Shown piece after piece: positions 14,358 to 22,782 of a DNA stretch of 60,023 bases. Numbering within the stretch: position 1 is the stretch's first letter; every line of letters starts with the position of its first letter. The DNA is taken from positions 1 to 60,023 of IMG/VR virus record IMGVR_UViG_3300025280_000036. One strand, 5' to 3'. This DNA comes from a virus. The position numbers and the translations under genes are program-made. The notes below the pieces were generated by a model that was not told the DNA's origin, ran no database searches, and worked only from the letters and a program-made list of their open reading frames with translations.

Positions 14358-15433
14358 GCGAAGCAGAAAATGTCGTTGAGAGCGGCACCCCAGAGGTACA
14401 ATCCGCAGAAGATAAATTTTTCGGAGTACGTACCAAGATAGTTCAGCGATCTCAGGATCAGGATGAGGAGAAATCCGAGCTTGATATTGAAATTGTGGAT
14501 GATAGGCCACCTGAAGATCGGCCACCTTACGGTGCCAAAGAGTCCGCCAAGGATGATGATGGCACCGATATTGACGAGAAGGAACTGGAAGGCTACAGCA
14601 AGAAGGTTCAAAAGCGCATCGATCAGTTGCGTTTTGCGCAGCACGAGGAGCGTCGGCAAAAGGAAGAAGCCGAGCGGATGCGTGAAGAGGCGGTTAAAGT
14701 CGCGCAACAACTGGCCGGTAAGAACCGGGAATACGAGGCTCTTATTCAGCGCGGTGAGGGTGCGTTAATCACGCAGGTTAAAGAACGCGCCCAGTTGGCA
14801 TTGGATAACGCCAAGTCAAGTTATCGTAAGGCTTATGAAGAAGGCAATACCGATAACGTGGTTGATGCGCAGGGGAGCATGGTTCAGGCGCAAACTGAAT
14901 TGAATGAAGTTGCGCAATACGAACGAAGTTTACCTGACCAGAGCCAGCTTGCGCAGCAACAAGCTGCTTATCAGCAGCAGCAGCAACAAGCTGCTTATCA
15001 GCAGCAGCAGCAAGCTGCCCAACAGGCTCCGCAGCTTGATGCAAAGCAAACCACTTGGGCTGAAGAAAATCCTTGGTTCGGCGATCCTAAAGAAAAATTG
15101 ATGAGCGCAACGGCTTATGGTTTACATGAGCAGGCATTGCAGGATCATCACATGGACGCAAGCTCAGATGAGTATTATGATTACATTAACACGGGAATGC
15201 GGAAACAATTTCCCAATTACTCTTGGTCGGATGAAAGCGGAACTGGACAACCCGCGACCGCGACGGGCAAGAGAGCTTCGGCAACGTCGGTTGTTGCGCC
15301 GTCCGCAAGGAATAACGGTGCAAGGCCACGCAAAGTGCGGCTATCGTCCTCTCAGGTCTCCCTCGCCAAGAGACTGGGGTTAACAAATGACCAGTACGCC
15401 AGAGAATTTGCTAAGGAGATGGCTAATGGATGA
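14354..15433 (+). CDS. Capsid scaffolding protein
   Basis: 359 aa, highly charged and helical, with acidic N-terminus, a long coiled coil (EERRQKEEAERMREEAVKVA), a Gln/Ala run around residues 195-225 and a basic C-terminus (ARPRKVRLSSSQ, AKRLGL). A basic C-terminal helix that binds coat protein is typical of P22-like scaffolds. It precedes the coat gene in the standard order. The Gln run comes from a repeated CAGCAGCAGCAACAAGCTG sequence. Confidence 0.8.
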   Translation: MSEAENVVESGTPEVQSAEDKFFGVRTKIVQRSQDQDEEKSELDIEIVDDRPPEDRPPYGAKESAKDDDGTDIDEKELEGYSKKVQKRIDQLRFAQHEERRQKEEAERMREEAVKVAQQLAGKNREYEALIQRGEGALITQVKERAQLALDNAKSSYRKAYEEGNTDNVVDAQGSMVQAQTELNEVAQYERSLPDQSQLAQQQAAYQQQQQQAAYQQQQQAAQQAPQLDAKQTTWAEENPWFGDPKEKLMSATAYGLHEQALQDHHMDASSDEYYDYINTGMRKQFPNYSWSDESGTGQPATATGKRASATSVVAPSARNNGARPRKVRLSSSQVSLAKRLGLTNDQYAREFAKEMANG

Positions 15434-15875
15434 GCGCACCGATAGGTCTCACGACACTCGTGAAGATTTTGTCCGAGAGGATGACTCTTGGGTTCCTTCT
15501 TCTGTGTTACCGACTCCCGACCCGCAGGACGGTTGGATATTCAGATGGATCAGGACTAGCGTTCTGGGTCAGGCTGATAACACCAACGTGTCCAAGAAAT
15601 TCAGGGAAGGCTGGATACCCGTGAAAGCGGACGATCATCCTGAACTGAAAATCATGCCTGACATCAACTCCCAGTTTAATGGGAATCTTGAGGTCGGCGG
15701 GTTACTTCTGTGTAAAGCGCCAGCAGAGAAAATGCGGGCGCGCACAAAGCATTTTGAGGAAGTTGCACGAAGGCAAATGGAATCCGTGGACAGTAATTAC
15801 ATGCGAGAAAACGATCCGCGTATGCCGTTGTTGAGACCAGAAAAAAGTACGCGCACTACCTTTGGAAAAGGCTAA
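15426..15875 (+). CDS. 149-aa conserved protein between scaffold and coat genes
   Basis: Start taken at MDERTDRSHDTREDF after AAGGAGATGG; it overlaps the scaffold stop. The block DGWIFRWIRTSVLGQADNTN and KKFREGWIPVKADDHPEL is widely seen in podovirus proteins at this position. The C-terminus is basic (TRTTFGKG). A head-assembly role is inferred from position only. Confidence 0.75.
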   Translation: MDERTDRSHDTREDFVREDDSWVPSSVLPTPDPQDGWIFRWIRTSVLGQADNTNVSKKFREGWIPVKADDHPELKIMPDINSQFNGNLEVGGLLLCKAPAEKMRARTKHFEEVARRQMESVDSNYMRENDPRMPLLRPEKSTRTTFGKG

Positions 15876-15916
15876 CGCCTTTTAATATTAACAGTAGCAA
15901 TTAGGAGAAATTCAAA

Positions 15917-16495
15917 ATGGCTACAAGTGCAACTCCAAATGGTGCGGAACCTGTTGGTACTTGTTCGAGCAGCGGCTCCTTTACAGGAAAAGTTGTTCAT
16001 ATCAAGATTGCCAGTGCGTATGGCACCGCAATATTCTATGGAGATTTTGTGAAGCTGGTCACAGCCGGTACGATTGAGAAAGATACCGGGACCGCTGCGC
16101 TGACCTCTATAGGAATTTTCTTAGGTTGTAAATACACCGATTCGAGTACATCTCAGATGACGTTCAATCAGACTTGGCCTGCGTCAATGGCGGCTTCAGA
16201 CGCAGCAGGTTATGTATTGATTGACCCCGACGTTCTGTTCAAAATGCAGAGCGATGAGGCTATTGCTCAGACTGGTTTGGGCGCTAATTTCTCCGTCATT
16301 CAGACGGCGGGATCAACGACCATTGGCAGGAGCAAGAACGCTGTCGATGGCTCGACGGTTGCAACCACCAACACCTTCCCGATTCGGCTCGTTGACTTTG
16401 TTGACGGTCCTAACAGTTCGGTGGGTGACACCTACACTGATGGCATTTACCGCTTCAATGCGGGGCATCAGTTAACCAATACCACAGGCATATAA
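15917..16495 (+). CDS. Predicted head decoration or minor capsid protein
   Basis: 192 aa, Thr/Ser/Gly rich and beta-predicted, starting MATSATPNGAEPVGTCSSSG after AGGAGAAA. It lacks a signal peptide. It has IGIFLGCKYTDSS and YVLIDPDVLFKMQSDEA segments. The position directly before the major capsid gene, with the same AGGAGAATT-type ribosome site, fits a decoration protein made in high amounts. Confidence 0.7.
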   Translation: MATSATPNGAEPVGTCSSSGSFTGKVVHIKIASAYGTAIFYGDFVKLVTAGTIEKDTGTAALTSIGIFLGCKYTDSSTSQMTFNQTWPASMAASDAAGYVLIDPDVLFKMQSDEAIAQTGLGANFSVIQTAGSTTIGRSKNAVDGSTVATTNTFPIRLVDFVDGPNSSVGDTYTDGIYRFNAGHQLTNTTGI

Positions 16496-16507
16496 GGAGA
16501 ATTTAGC

Positions 16508-17443
16508 ATGGCTATTTCAAGAGCACAGATGCTTAAAGAACTCCTGCCGGGGCTTAACGCCCTGTTCGGTCTGGAGTATGAAAAGTACGCTGACGAGCAC
16601 ACCGTTATTTATGATACGGAGTCCTCTGATCGTTCTTTCGAGGAAGAGGTGAAGTTGAGTGGGTTTGACGCTGCTCCGGTGAAGGACGAAGGGGCTGGGA
16701 TCACTTACGATTCAGCGCAGGAAGCCTTCACGGCACGGTATAACCACGAAACGATTGCGATGGGATTTGCGATCACCGAGGAAGCTATGGAGGACAACCT
16801 CTATGACAGCCTCAGTGCCCGTTACACCAAGGCACTCGCTCGGGCTATGTCGTACACGAAGCAGGTTAAAGCCGTTAATCCGCTTAACAACGGTTTCACC
16901 AACAGTTATCAGACGGGGGATGGAGTTAACTTCTTCACCGCGTCGGGTGACGGTGTAACCGGTGGCGGCGGGCACCCGCTCGTCAGCGGAGGCACGAACG
17001 ATAACCGTCCGGCAACGGCGGCTGATTTGAATGAAACCTCGTTGGAGGCAGGCATCGTCACGATTGCTGCTGTCACCGACGAGCGTGGACTTCTTATCGC
17101 AGCCCGTCCGAAACGGTTGTTGGTGCCACCGGCCTTGATGTTTACAGCTACGCGACTGCTTGAGTCAGATCAAAGAGTAGCGACGGCTGATAACGACATC
17201 AATGCGGTACGGAGTCTTGGGGCAGTACCTGAAGGGTATTCGGTCAATCATTATCTGACTGACTCGGATGCTTGGTTCATCGTTACCGATGTACCGAATG
17301 GTATGAAGCACTTTGAGCGTACCTCGCTGGAAACCTCGATGGACGGTGATTTCGATACGGGCAACGTGCGCTACAAGGCGCGTGAGCGTTATTCGTTCGG
17401 CGTTTCCGATCCACTGGGGATGTATGGATCACCGGGTGCATAA
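16508..17443 (+). CDS. Major capsid protein
   Basis: 311 aa, in the range of HK97-fold coats. It has an N-terminal helix (AQMLKELLPGLNALFGLEY), an E-loop-like region with FEEEVKLSGFDAAPVKDEG, a helical spine (YDSLSARYTKALARAMS), and the P-domain and A-domain pattern of ARPKRLLVPPALMFTATRLL and RYKARERYSFGVSDPLGMYG. A ribosome site TAAGGAGAA and a strong terminator after the gene suit high expression. Confidence 0.9.
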   Translation: MAISRAQMLKELLPGLNALFGLEYEKYADEHTVIYDTESSDRSFEEEVKLSGFDAAPVKDEGAGITYDSAQEAFTARYNHETIAMGFAITEEAMEDNLYDSLSARYTKALARAMSYTKQVKAVNPLNNGFTNSYQTGDGVNFFTASGDGVTGGGGHPLVSGGTNDNRPATAADLNETSLEAGIVTIAAVTDERGLLIAARPKRLLVPPALMFTATRLLESDQRVATADNDINAVRSLGAVPEGYSVNHYLTDSDAWFIVTDVPNGMKHFERTSLETSMDGDFDTGNVRYKARERYSFGVSDPLGMYGSPGA

Positions 17444-17459
17444 CTGACTCGGTATATGG

Positions 17460-17515
17460 GAGAGCGATGCTTACTTGACAGATGATATAGCTTGTAAGTA
17501 ATCGCTCTCTTTTTC
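17460..17515 (+). terminator. Intrinsic terminator after the capsid gene
   Basis: GAGAGCGAT...GCTTAC pairs with GTAAG.AATCGCTCTC (about 14 bp with a bulge), followed by CTTTTTCC. It likely lowers expression of the genes after the major capsid gene. Confidence 0.8.
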
Positions 17516-17564
17516 CTGACTGTCGCAATAATGCGGCAGACACTAGCCACGACAGGAGAAAGAC

Positions 17565-18122
17565 ATGGCTAACACGACCTTTAACGGACCGGTTCGTTCC
17601 GAAGGTGGTTTTGAGCAAATCAGCAAAACTGCCGGAACGGGTGCCATTACCACCAATCTGGATATCGATACCAGCGGTAATATCACCACCACGGGGTACG
17701 TTTCCTCTTACGCGAATGTAAGCAGCATCACGTCTGCGACCAAGAGCGTTGAATCGACGGATTCGGGCACGGTTTACACCCTGAACAGGGCTGCGGGTAT
17801 TGTGGTGACACTGCCTACGGCGGCTGCGGGGATCAACTACACCTTCATCGTCGGCACCACCTTCACGGGTGCGGGTCAGATCAACACGGATAACGCCAGT
17901 GATTTGTTCTCTGGGTTTGCAACGATCTTTGACCCGGCAACGGCCACCGACAACAACACCTTCATTCCTGATGCCAGTGATGACGACACCATTGATTTGG
18001 GTACGGCAGCACAGGGTTGGCTGGTTGGTGGTGTGATTCGCTTGGTTGCCACCAGTGCGGCGGTATGGCATTGCGAAGCGTTCCTTCATGGTGACGGTAC
18101 GTTAGCAACACCGTTCGAGTAA
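17565..18122 (+). CDS. Predicted virion structural protein (head fibre or decoration)
   Basis: 185 aa, Thr/Gly rich, beta-predicted, starting MANTTFNGPVRSEGGFEQIS. The segment YTLNRAAGIVVTLPTAAAGI and VWHCEAFLHGDG resembles head-decoration and fibre proteins that follow coat genes in marine podoviruses. AGGAGAAAGAC gives a strong ribosome site. Confidence 0.75.
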   Translation: MANTTFNGPVRSEGGFEQISKTAGTGAITTNLDIDTSGNITTTGYVSSYANVSSITSATKSVESTDSGTVYTLNRAAGIVVTLPTAAAGINYTFIVGTTFTGAGQINTDNASDLFSGFATIFDPATATDNNTFIPDASDDDTIDLGTAAQGWLVGGVIRLVATSAAVWHCEAFLHGDGTLATPFE

Positions 18123-18142
18123 GCGGTGATTGAATTAACCGG

Positions 18143-18164
18143 GTGGGGGGTTCGCCCCTCCACT
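18143..18164 (+). terminator. GC hairpin between structural genes
   Basis: GTGGGGGGTTCGCCCCTCCAC forms a stable stem with a TTCG loop between two structural genes. Only scattered T follow, so it may act as an RNA-processing or stability element rather than a full terminator. Confidence 0.4.
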
Positions 18165-18190
18165 CTGTTATTTAAGACAGGAGAAACGAG

Positions 18191-18598
18191 ATGGCAGATG
18201 CTGTAACCAGCCAAACCATTCAGGACGGTGCTCGGCATGTGGTGATGAGTTTCACCAACGTCAGTGATGGCACCGGAGAATCTGCGGTCAAAAAAGTGGA
18301 TGTCTCGGCGCTGGGGTCTGACCCTGTTACGGGTAGTGCTTGTAGTACCGTGGCTATTCAGTCCGTGTGGTTTTCAACTTTAGGCATGAGTGTCAAGCTG
18401 CTTTGGGATGCTGACACGGATGTGCTGGCTATGCACTTACCGGCGGATTACGCGGACACGCTCGACATGAGTGAGTTCAGCGGGTTGAACAACAACGCTG
18501 GCACGGGGGTGACGGGCGATATCATGTTCACCACGGTCGGACATACTTCCGGTGATGCGTACACCGTGGTTCTGAAGATGGTGAAGCATTATTCGTAG
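18191..18598 (+). CDS. 135-aa virion structural protein
   Basis: Starts MADAVTSQTIQDGARHVVMS after ACAGGAGAAACG. It is beta-predicted with VWFSTLGMSVKLLWDAD and GDAYTVVLKMVKHYS. I recall the pattern QDG.RH.VM.F.N.SDG.GES..KK.D from marine phage structural genes downstream of the capsid gene. It is probably a minor virion component; no structure-based role is known to me. Confidence 0.75.
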   Translation: MADAVTSQTIQDGARHVVMSFTNVSDGTGESAVKKVDVSALGSDPVTGSACSTVAIQSVWFSTLGMSVKLLWDADTDVLAMHLPADYADTLDMSEFSGLNNNAGTGVTGDIMFTTVGHTSGDAYTVVLKMVKHYS

Positions 18599-18607
18599 GA
18601 GATAACC

Positions 18608-18874
18608 ATGAGTGGTCTTGAGATTTTCCAGAACGGGACTTCGCTGCATCCTGAGAGGATGGGAGAACCCGTCTACCAGATCGGCACAAAGAACGTGGAC
18701 GGTGGGTACGATGCGGTTGTTTTCGATGCGATGACCAAGAAAGAGGCGCAGGCACGTTTGTCTGACATGCAGCCAAAAGCTCCGAAAGCGAAGCCAGCAG
18801 TAAAGAAAACACCGGCTGTTAAAAAGGTAGCCAAAAAAGCTAAAGCGAAGAAAAAACCATCTAGGAAGCGTTAA
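18608..18874 (+). CDS. 88-aa protein with histone H1-like lysine/alanine tail
   Basis: The first 55 residues (MSGLEIFQNGTSLHPERMG, DAVVFDAMTKKEAQARL) form a small folded part. The rest is Lys/Ala/Pro repeats (KPAVKKTPAVKKVAKKA) ending KKKPSRKR, like histone H1 and bacterial H1-like proteins. It may bind packaged DNA or neutralise charge in the head. The stop overlaps the next start (TAATG). Confidence 0.7.
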   Translation: MSGLEIFQNGTSLHPERMGEPVYQIGTKNVDGGYDAVVFDAMTKKEAQARLSDMQPKAPKAKPAVKKTPAVKKVAKKAKAKKKPSRKR

Positions 18875-19569
18875 TGGCAACCAGCGGTACTTATGCCTTT
18901 ACCCTCGATCTGGCGGATATGATCGAGGAATCGTTCGAGCGCGCCGGGTTGGAGCTTCGCAGCGGTTACGATTACCGGACAGCCAGAAGAAGCATTGACT
19001 TGTTAATGCTTGAATGGCAGAACCGGGGGCTGAACCTGTGGACCATACAGGAAGGCACCACGTCAATCACCGCAGGTACGGCCCGTTATGCGCTGTCCAG
19101 CGATATCATTGATATCATTGAAGCCTATATCCGTACCGATTCAGGTGATACCAGCAAGCAGTTCGACCAAGTGCTGACGCGGGTTTCGATCAGTCAACAC
19201 GCGCATTTATCCAATAAACTGACCGAAGCCAAGCCGTTGCAGTATTGGTTGGAGAAAGACCCCGGTGCTATTGCGGTCAATTTGTGGCCGGTGCCGGACA
19301 GTGCTGAAACCTACACGCTGGGCTACTACTACATGCAGCGGGTCGAGGATTCCGGGTCACCGGGGTCCAACAACATGGACGTGCCGTCACGGTACTTGCC
19401 GTGCTTGGTTTCCGGGCTGGCTTACCAGATCAGCCTGAAACGACCCGAAGCCTCCGAAAGAGCGCCCATGCTGAAATCGGAATACGAAGAGCAATGGAAT
19501 TTGGCGGCTGATGCTGACCGTGAAAAAGCTTCGTTTCGGGTGACACCGGGAGGGTATCGATTCACATGA
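18874..19569 (+). CDS. Head-to-tail adaptor, P22 gp4-like
   Basis: 231 aa. The start IEESFERAGLELRSGYDYRT and RSIDLLMLEWQNRGLNLWTI is the recognisable helical core of gp4-like packaged-DNA stabilisation proteins that bind the portal. IIEAYIRTDSGD and YYYMQRVEDSGSPGSNN follow. In the P22 system gp4 seals the portal and receives the tail. Placed right after the capsid genes and overlapping the next gene by 4 bases. Confidence 0.82.
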   Translation: MATSGTYAFTLDLADMIEESFERAGLELRSGYDYRTARRSIDLLMLEWQNRGLNLWTIQEGTTSITAGTARYALSSDIIDIIEAYIRTDSGDTSKQFDQVLTRVSISQHAHLSNKLTEAKPLQYWLEKDPGAIAVNLWPVPDSAETYTLGYYYMQRVEDSGSPGSNNMDVPSRYLPCLVSGLAYQISLKRPEASERAPMLKSEYEEQWNLAADADREKASFRVTPGGYRFT

Positions 19570-19907
19570 GTTATGCCGACGGTAAATATGCGTTTGGTTA
19601 TTGCGACCGCACCGGGTTTCGCTACAAGTTGAAAGACATGGTGGAGCAGTATGAAGGTGGTCGCCCCACGGGTTTGCGTGTGGGCAAGGACGTGATGGAC
19701 AAAGATCAGCCACAGCTTCAGTTGGGGCTTATCAACAAATCTGATCCGCAATCGTTGCGACATCCACGACCGGAATCGACTCTGGACGAAAGCCGCAGGC
19801 TGTATGCTTGGAACCCGATTGGCGGTGGTGACACCGCTATGGGCAGTCGCACGGTGGGTCTGACGATGCACGGTGAAGTTGGCAGGTTGACGGTGAGCAC
19901 AGGCTGA
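19566..19907 (+). CDS. 113-aa conserved structural protein of podoviruses
   Basis: The N-terminus DGKYAFGYCDRTGFRYKLKD followed by VEQYEGGRPTGLRVGKDV is a pattern I recall from marine and Pseudomonas podovirus head-tail proteins. The C-terminal half (DTAMGSRTVGLTM) is beta-predicted. ATGA overlaps on both sides link it to the two adaptor genes, suggesting a connector role. Confidence 0.75.
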   Translation: MSYADGKYAFGYCDRTGFRYKLKDMVEQYEGGRPTGLRVGKDVMDKDQPQLQLGLINKSDPQSLRHPRPESTLDESRRLYAWNPIGGGDTAMGSRTVGLTMHGEVGRLTVSTG

Positions 19908-20548
19908 TGGCTTGGACTTACACAACTTTGAAGTCGGCTATTCAGGATTATCTGGAAACAACCGAGACCACGTTTGTTAACGATCTCGGCACGATCATCG
20001 CTATGGCAGAGAACCGTATTCTTAAAACGGTGCAACTGCCTGATTTTCGCAAGAACACCACGGGCACGATGACTTCCGGCAATGCTTATCTGGCAACGCC
20101 GAGTGATTTTCTGGCCCCATACAGCTTGGCATTGGACAACAGCGGTTATGAATACCTAATTTTTAAAGACGTGAACTTTATTCGGGCTGCTTATCCGGTG
20201 TCATCCACTACAGGGGTACCGAAGTATTACGGTATTTTTGATGACGATGCGTTCATTCTAGGTCCGACGCCGGGTAGCGGCTACACGGCTGAACTGCATT
20301 ATTTCTATAAACCCGAATCGATCACGGCGGCCAGCAGCGGTACCAGTTGGCTCGGTGATAACGCCGAACTGGCGTTGCTGTATGCCTCTTTGGTTGAATC
20401 GTATGGCTTCTTGAAAGGTGAGGCCGAACTGATGCAGATGTATGAAGGCCGTTATCAGGAAGCGGTGGGGCAACTGAAGGCGCTGGCGGAAGGCTACAAC
20501 ACCACCGACAGCTACCGGGGAGGCGCTGTAAGGGCGATGCGGGCTTGA
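19907..20548 (+). CDS. Phage adaptor/connector protein, gp6-like
   Basis: 213 aa with the start TYTTLKSAIQDYLETTETTF and IIAMAENRILKTVQLPDFRK, then LATPSDFLAPYSLAL and DNAELALLYASLVESYGFLK. This matches a common family of head-completion or tail-adaptor proteins found next to gp4-like genes. Overlap of one base with the gene before indicates coupled translation. Confidence 0.78.
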   Translation: MAWTYTTLKSAIQDYLETTETTFVNDLGTIIAMAENRILKTVQLPDFRKNTTGTMTSGNAYLATPSDFLAPYSLALDNSGYEYLIFKDVNFIRAAYPVSSTTGVPKYYGIFDDDAFILGPTPGSGYTAELHYFYKPESITAASSGTSWLGDNAELALLYASLVESYGFLKGEAELMQMYEGRYQEAVGQLKALAEGYNTTDSYRGGAVRAMRA

Positions 20549-21285
20549 TGGCTAGAGAACTCAATCATGTGGCGTTGCTTGGCTTGGGTCACAGCCAGTT
20601 GGATTACCACCTGTCGATTACGCACAGTGAAGAATACGACGAGGTGTGGGCGGTGAACTCGATGTGTGCGGTGGTCAACGCCGACCGGGTGTTTATGATG
20701 GACCCTGCTTCGCGTTTTTTCGATACCGAGGATGCCGGGGGCCAGACCGAAGTGATGCGCAAGACCTTGCCGAAGCTGACCTGCCCGGTGTATTCATGCG
20801 AACTGGACGAACGGGTTCCGGCGATAGAACTGTATCCGCTGGAAGAGATCGTTACGGATCTTGGCTGTGGCTATTTCAACAACACCATTTCCTACGCGCT
20901 GGCGTTTGCGATGTGGAAGCAGGTTAAGCGGTTGAGTGTTTTTGGCGCGGATTTCACCTACACCACCAACATGCACTTTGGAGAATTGGGACGAGCCTGC
21001 TGTGAGTTTTGGCTGGCGCGTTGCATGATGACCGGCATGGAAGTTGGCGTGGCCCCAAGTTCGCCGTTGCTGGATACCAATATTCCAGAAAAGAAACGTT
21101 TGTACGGGTATCATCGGATGGAGAATCCGCCGGTTGTGTATGCTGAAGACGGCAATCTGAAGATCACGCAATTCTCAAACATCGAGCAGGAAGATGGCGT
21201 GGTGGTGTCCATTCATGGGCGTGAAGACGATATGAAGCCAGCTAAACAAGCGGGGTTACGACCGGTGGAACCGGCGAGTTACTGA
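20548..21285 (+). CDS. Rossmann-like protein of the phage 'norphogenetic' / MptE-like type
   Basis: 245 aa from MARELNHVALLGLGHSQLDY (ATG at 20548; a TTG three bases earlier is also possible). VALLGLGHS is a glycine-rich nucleotide-loop-like turn, DEVWAVNSM and RVFMMDPASRF follow, and VKRLSVFGADFTY near residue 130 matches the sequence pattern of MptE-like (DUF115) and sialyltransferase-like folds. Phage proteins of this type carry the label norphogenetic protein in databases, but the reaction is unknown. It lies amid connector genes, so it might modify virion glycans. Confidence 0.6.
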   Translation: MARELNHVALLGLGHSQLDYHLSITHSEEYDEVWAVNSMCAVVNADRVFMMDPASRFFDTEDAGGQTEVMRKTLPKLTCPVYSCELDERVPAIELYPLEEIVTDLGCGYFNNTISYALAFAMWKQVKRLSVFGADFTYTTNMHFGELGRACCEFWLARCMMTGMEVGVAPSSPLLDTNIPEKKRLYGYHRMENPPVVYAEDGNLKITQFSNIEQEDGVVVSIHGREDDMKPAKQAGLRPVEPASY

Positions 21286-21575
21286 TGTTACAGGTTGAAT
21301 TAGACACATCGGTGGGTAATTTGGGTGTCGAGACAACCCATTACCGCGGACACACCCCGGAAGAATGGGCGCGCATGGCGGCCAACAGGATTGTGAGTAT
21401 CAGCAACACGGCTCCCGAGCCTATTAAGCAGCAGGCGCATGTGTTTAAGCAGCAGGTGGAAGCGGTACTGTCGGATTACATGCACAAGGCGATTGAATCC
21501 CATATCTGCACGGTGGGAAATTTATTGGAACAGCAAGGCCACAGCGATCTGGCCGCGATAATCAGGAGACTGTAA
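21285..21575 (+). CDS. 96-aa small helical protein
   Basis: The pattern THYRGHTPEEWARMAANRIV and the later AIESHICTVGNLLEQQGHSD are features of a small protein found near structural genes in many marine phages. It is predicted fully helical. Starts and stops overlap both neighbours by one base. No role is known. Confidence 0.7.
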   Translation: MLQVELDTSVGNLGVETTHYRGHTPEEWARMAANRIVSISNTAPEPIKQQAHVFKQQVEAVLSDYMHKAIESHICTVGNLLEQQGHSDLAAIIRRL

Positions 21576-22006
21576 TGGCAATCACCCAAGCAATGTGTAC
21601 GTCTTTCAAGAAAGAACTCATGGAAGCGAAGCACAATTTTTTACTCTCAGGGGGTAATACATTCAATCTGGCGCTGTACACCAGTTCAGCCACGATGAGT
21701 GCTGCCACCACGGCGTATACCACCTCTCAAGAAGCGACGGGTACGAATTATACGGCCAAGGGTGCTTCCCTGACTCGGATAGACCCCACCACGTCTGGCA
21801 CCACGGCGTTTACGGACTTTGCCGATTTAACTTTCGGTACCTGCACGATCACGGCGCGAGGCTGCATGATCTTTAACGATTCAGCATCGGGCGATCCGGC
21901 GGTGGCGGTGTTTGATTTTGGCGGTAACAAGACTTCTACCGCAGGCAGTTTTACGATCACGTTCCCAACGGCGGACGCCAGTAACGCGGTGATCCGCATA
22001 GCGTAG
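21575..22006 (+). CDS. 143-aa virion structural protein
   Basis: Starts MAITQAMCTSFKKELMEAKH, with FNLALYTSSATMSAATTAY, which I recall from abundant structural genes of marine podo- and siphoviruses. The C-terminal half (GCMIFNDSASGDPAVAVFDF) is beta-predicted with a CTITARGC segment. Likely a minor virion or tail protein. Confidence 0.78.
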   Translation: MAITQAMCTSFKKELMEAKHNFLLSGGNTFNLALYTSSATMSAATTAYTTSQEATGTNYTAKGASLTRIDPTTSGTTAFTDFADLTFGTCTITARGCMIFNDSASGDPAVAVFDFGGNKTSTAGSFTITFPTADASNAVIRIA

Positions 22007-22016
22007 TGAGAGTGAT

Positions 22017-22781
22017 GTGGCAAATATTACAGGTTGGGGCCGGAGTACATGGGGATCGCTCACTTGGGGTGAGCCGGTTCCTGTCGAACTTACCGGTCTT
22101 GCCGGTACGTCGGCGCTTGGTTCGGTTAGTGTCAGTGCTGCGGCGAATGTCGCTGTCACGGGCCTTGCAGGTACCGGCGCTGTCGGTACGTTGGTTGCCA
22201 CAGGTGTTGCCAATGTTGCGGTTACGGGGTTGGCAGGTACGGGCGCGGTTAGCTCACTTAGTATCGCTGCTGCGGCCAATGTTGCGGTCACGGGCCTTGC
22301 GGGCACGGGTGCTGTTGGCACGTTACTGGCAGCGGGCTATGCGATTACCGGCGTCAGCGGTACGGCATCTACGGTTGGGTTGGGCGATGAAACGGTTACC
22401 GGTGACGCGAATGTCTACCCGACAGGGGTGGCAGGCACTTCGGCGTTGGGCAGCATCACGCTCATCACCAATAACATCATCAGCCTTACTGATCTGGGAG
22501 CGGCTACAGGTAGCTTGGGGTCGGTTACGGCTTCTGGTGCTTCAGGTATTACGCTTGAAGGTTTGGCAGGAACCGGTGAAATCACGCAGGTTCTGGTATG
22601 GGGGCTTGTGGACACGGATCAGACCCCGAATTGGGGTGCAATTTCGACAACACAAACACCAAGCTGGTCTGCTGTTTCGACCACTCAAGATCCTTCTTGG
22701 TCATCGGTGTCCACGTCACAAACACCTAGCTGGAGTTCGGTAGACAGTGATCAGACTCCTGAATGGAAAAAGGTAGCTTAA
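22017..22781 (+). CDS. Repeat-containing structural protein
   Basis: 254 aa from a GTG start, with N-terminal GWGRSTWGSLTWGEPV followed by four or more copies of a unit like NVAVTGLAGTGAVGTL (residues about 25-110) and a C-terminal run of TQTPSWSSV-like units (residues about 205-250). The pattern of W.......P at the C-terminus occurs in minor structural proteins of marine phages. The repeats may form a fibrous stalk. DNA repeats mean unequal recombination could change length. Confidence 0.7.
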   Translation: MANITGWGRSTWGSLTWGEPVPVELTGLAGTSALGSVSVSAAANVAVTGLAGTGAVGTLVATGVANVAVTGLAGTGAVSSLSIAAAANVAVTGLAGTGAVGTLLAAGYAITGVSGTASTVGLGDETVTGDANVYPTGVAGTSALGSITLITNNIISLTDLGAATGSLGSVTASGASGITLEGLAGTGEITQVLVWGLVDTDQTPNWGAISTTQTPSWSAVSTTQDPSWSSVSTSQTPSWSSVDSDQTPEWKKVA

Positions 22782-22782
22782 A

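Noticed and set aside
22006-22743. A 245-codon open frame overlapping the repeat-containing structural gene
   Set aside because: It is an alternative frame of GC-rich repeats with Arg/Leu-rich translation, no ribosome site, and no known protein pattern.
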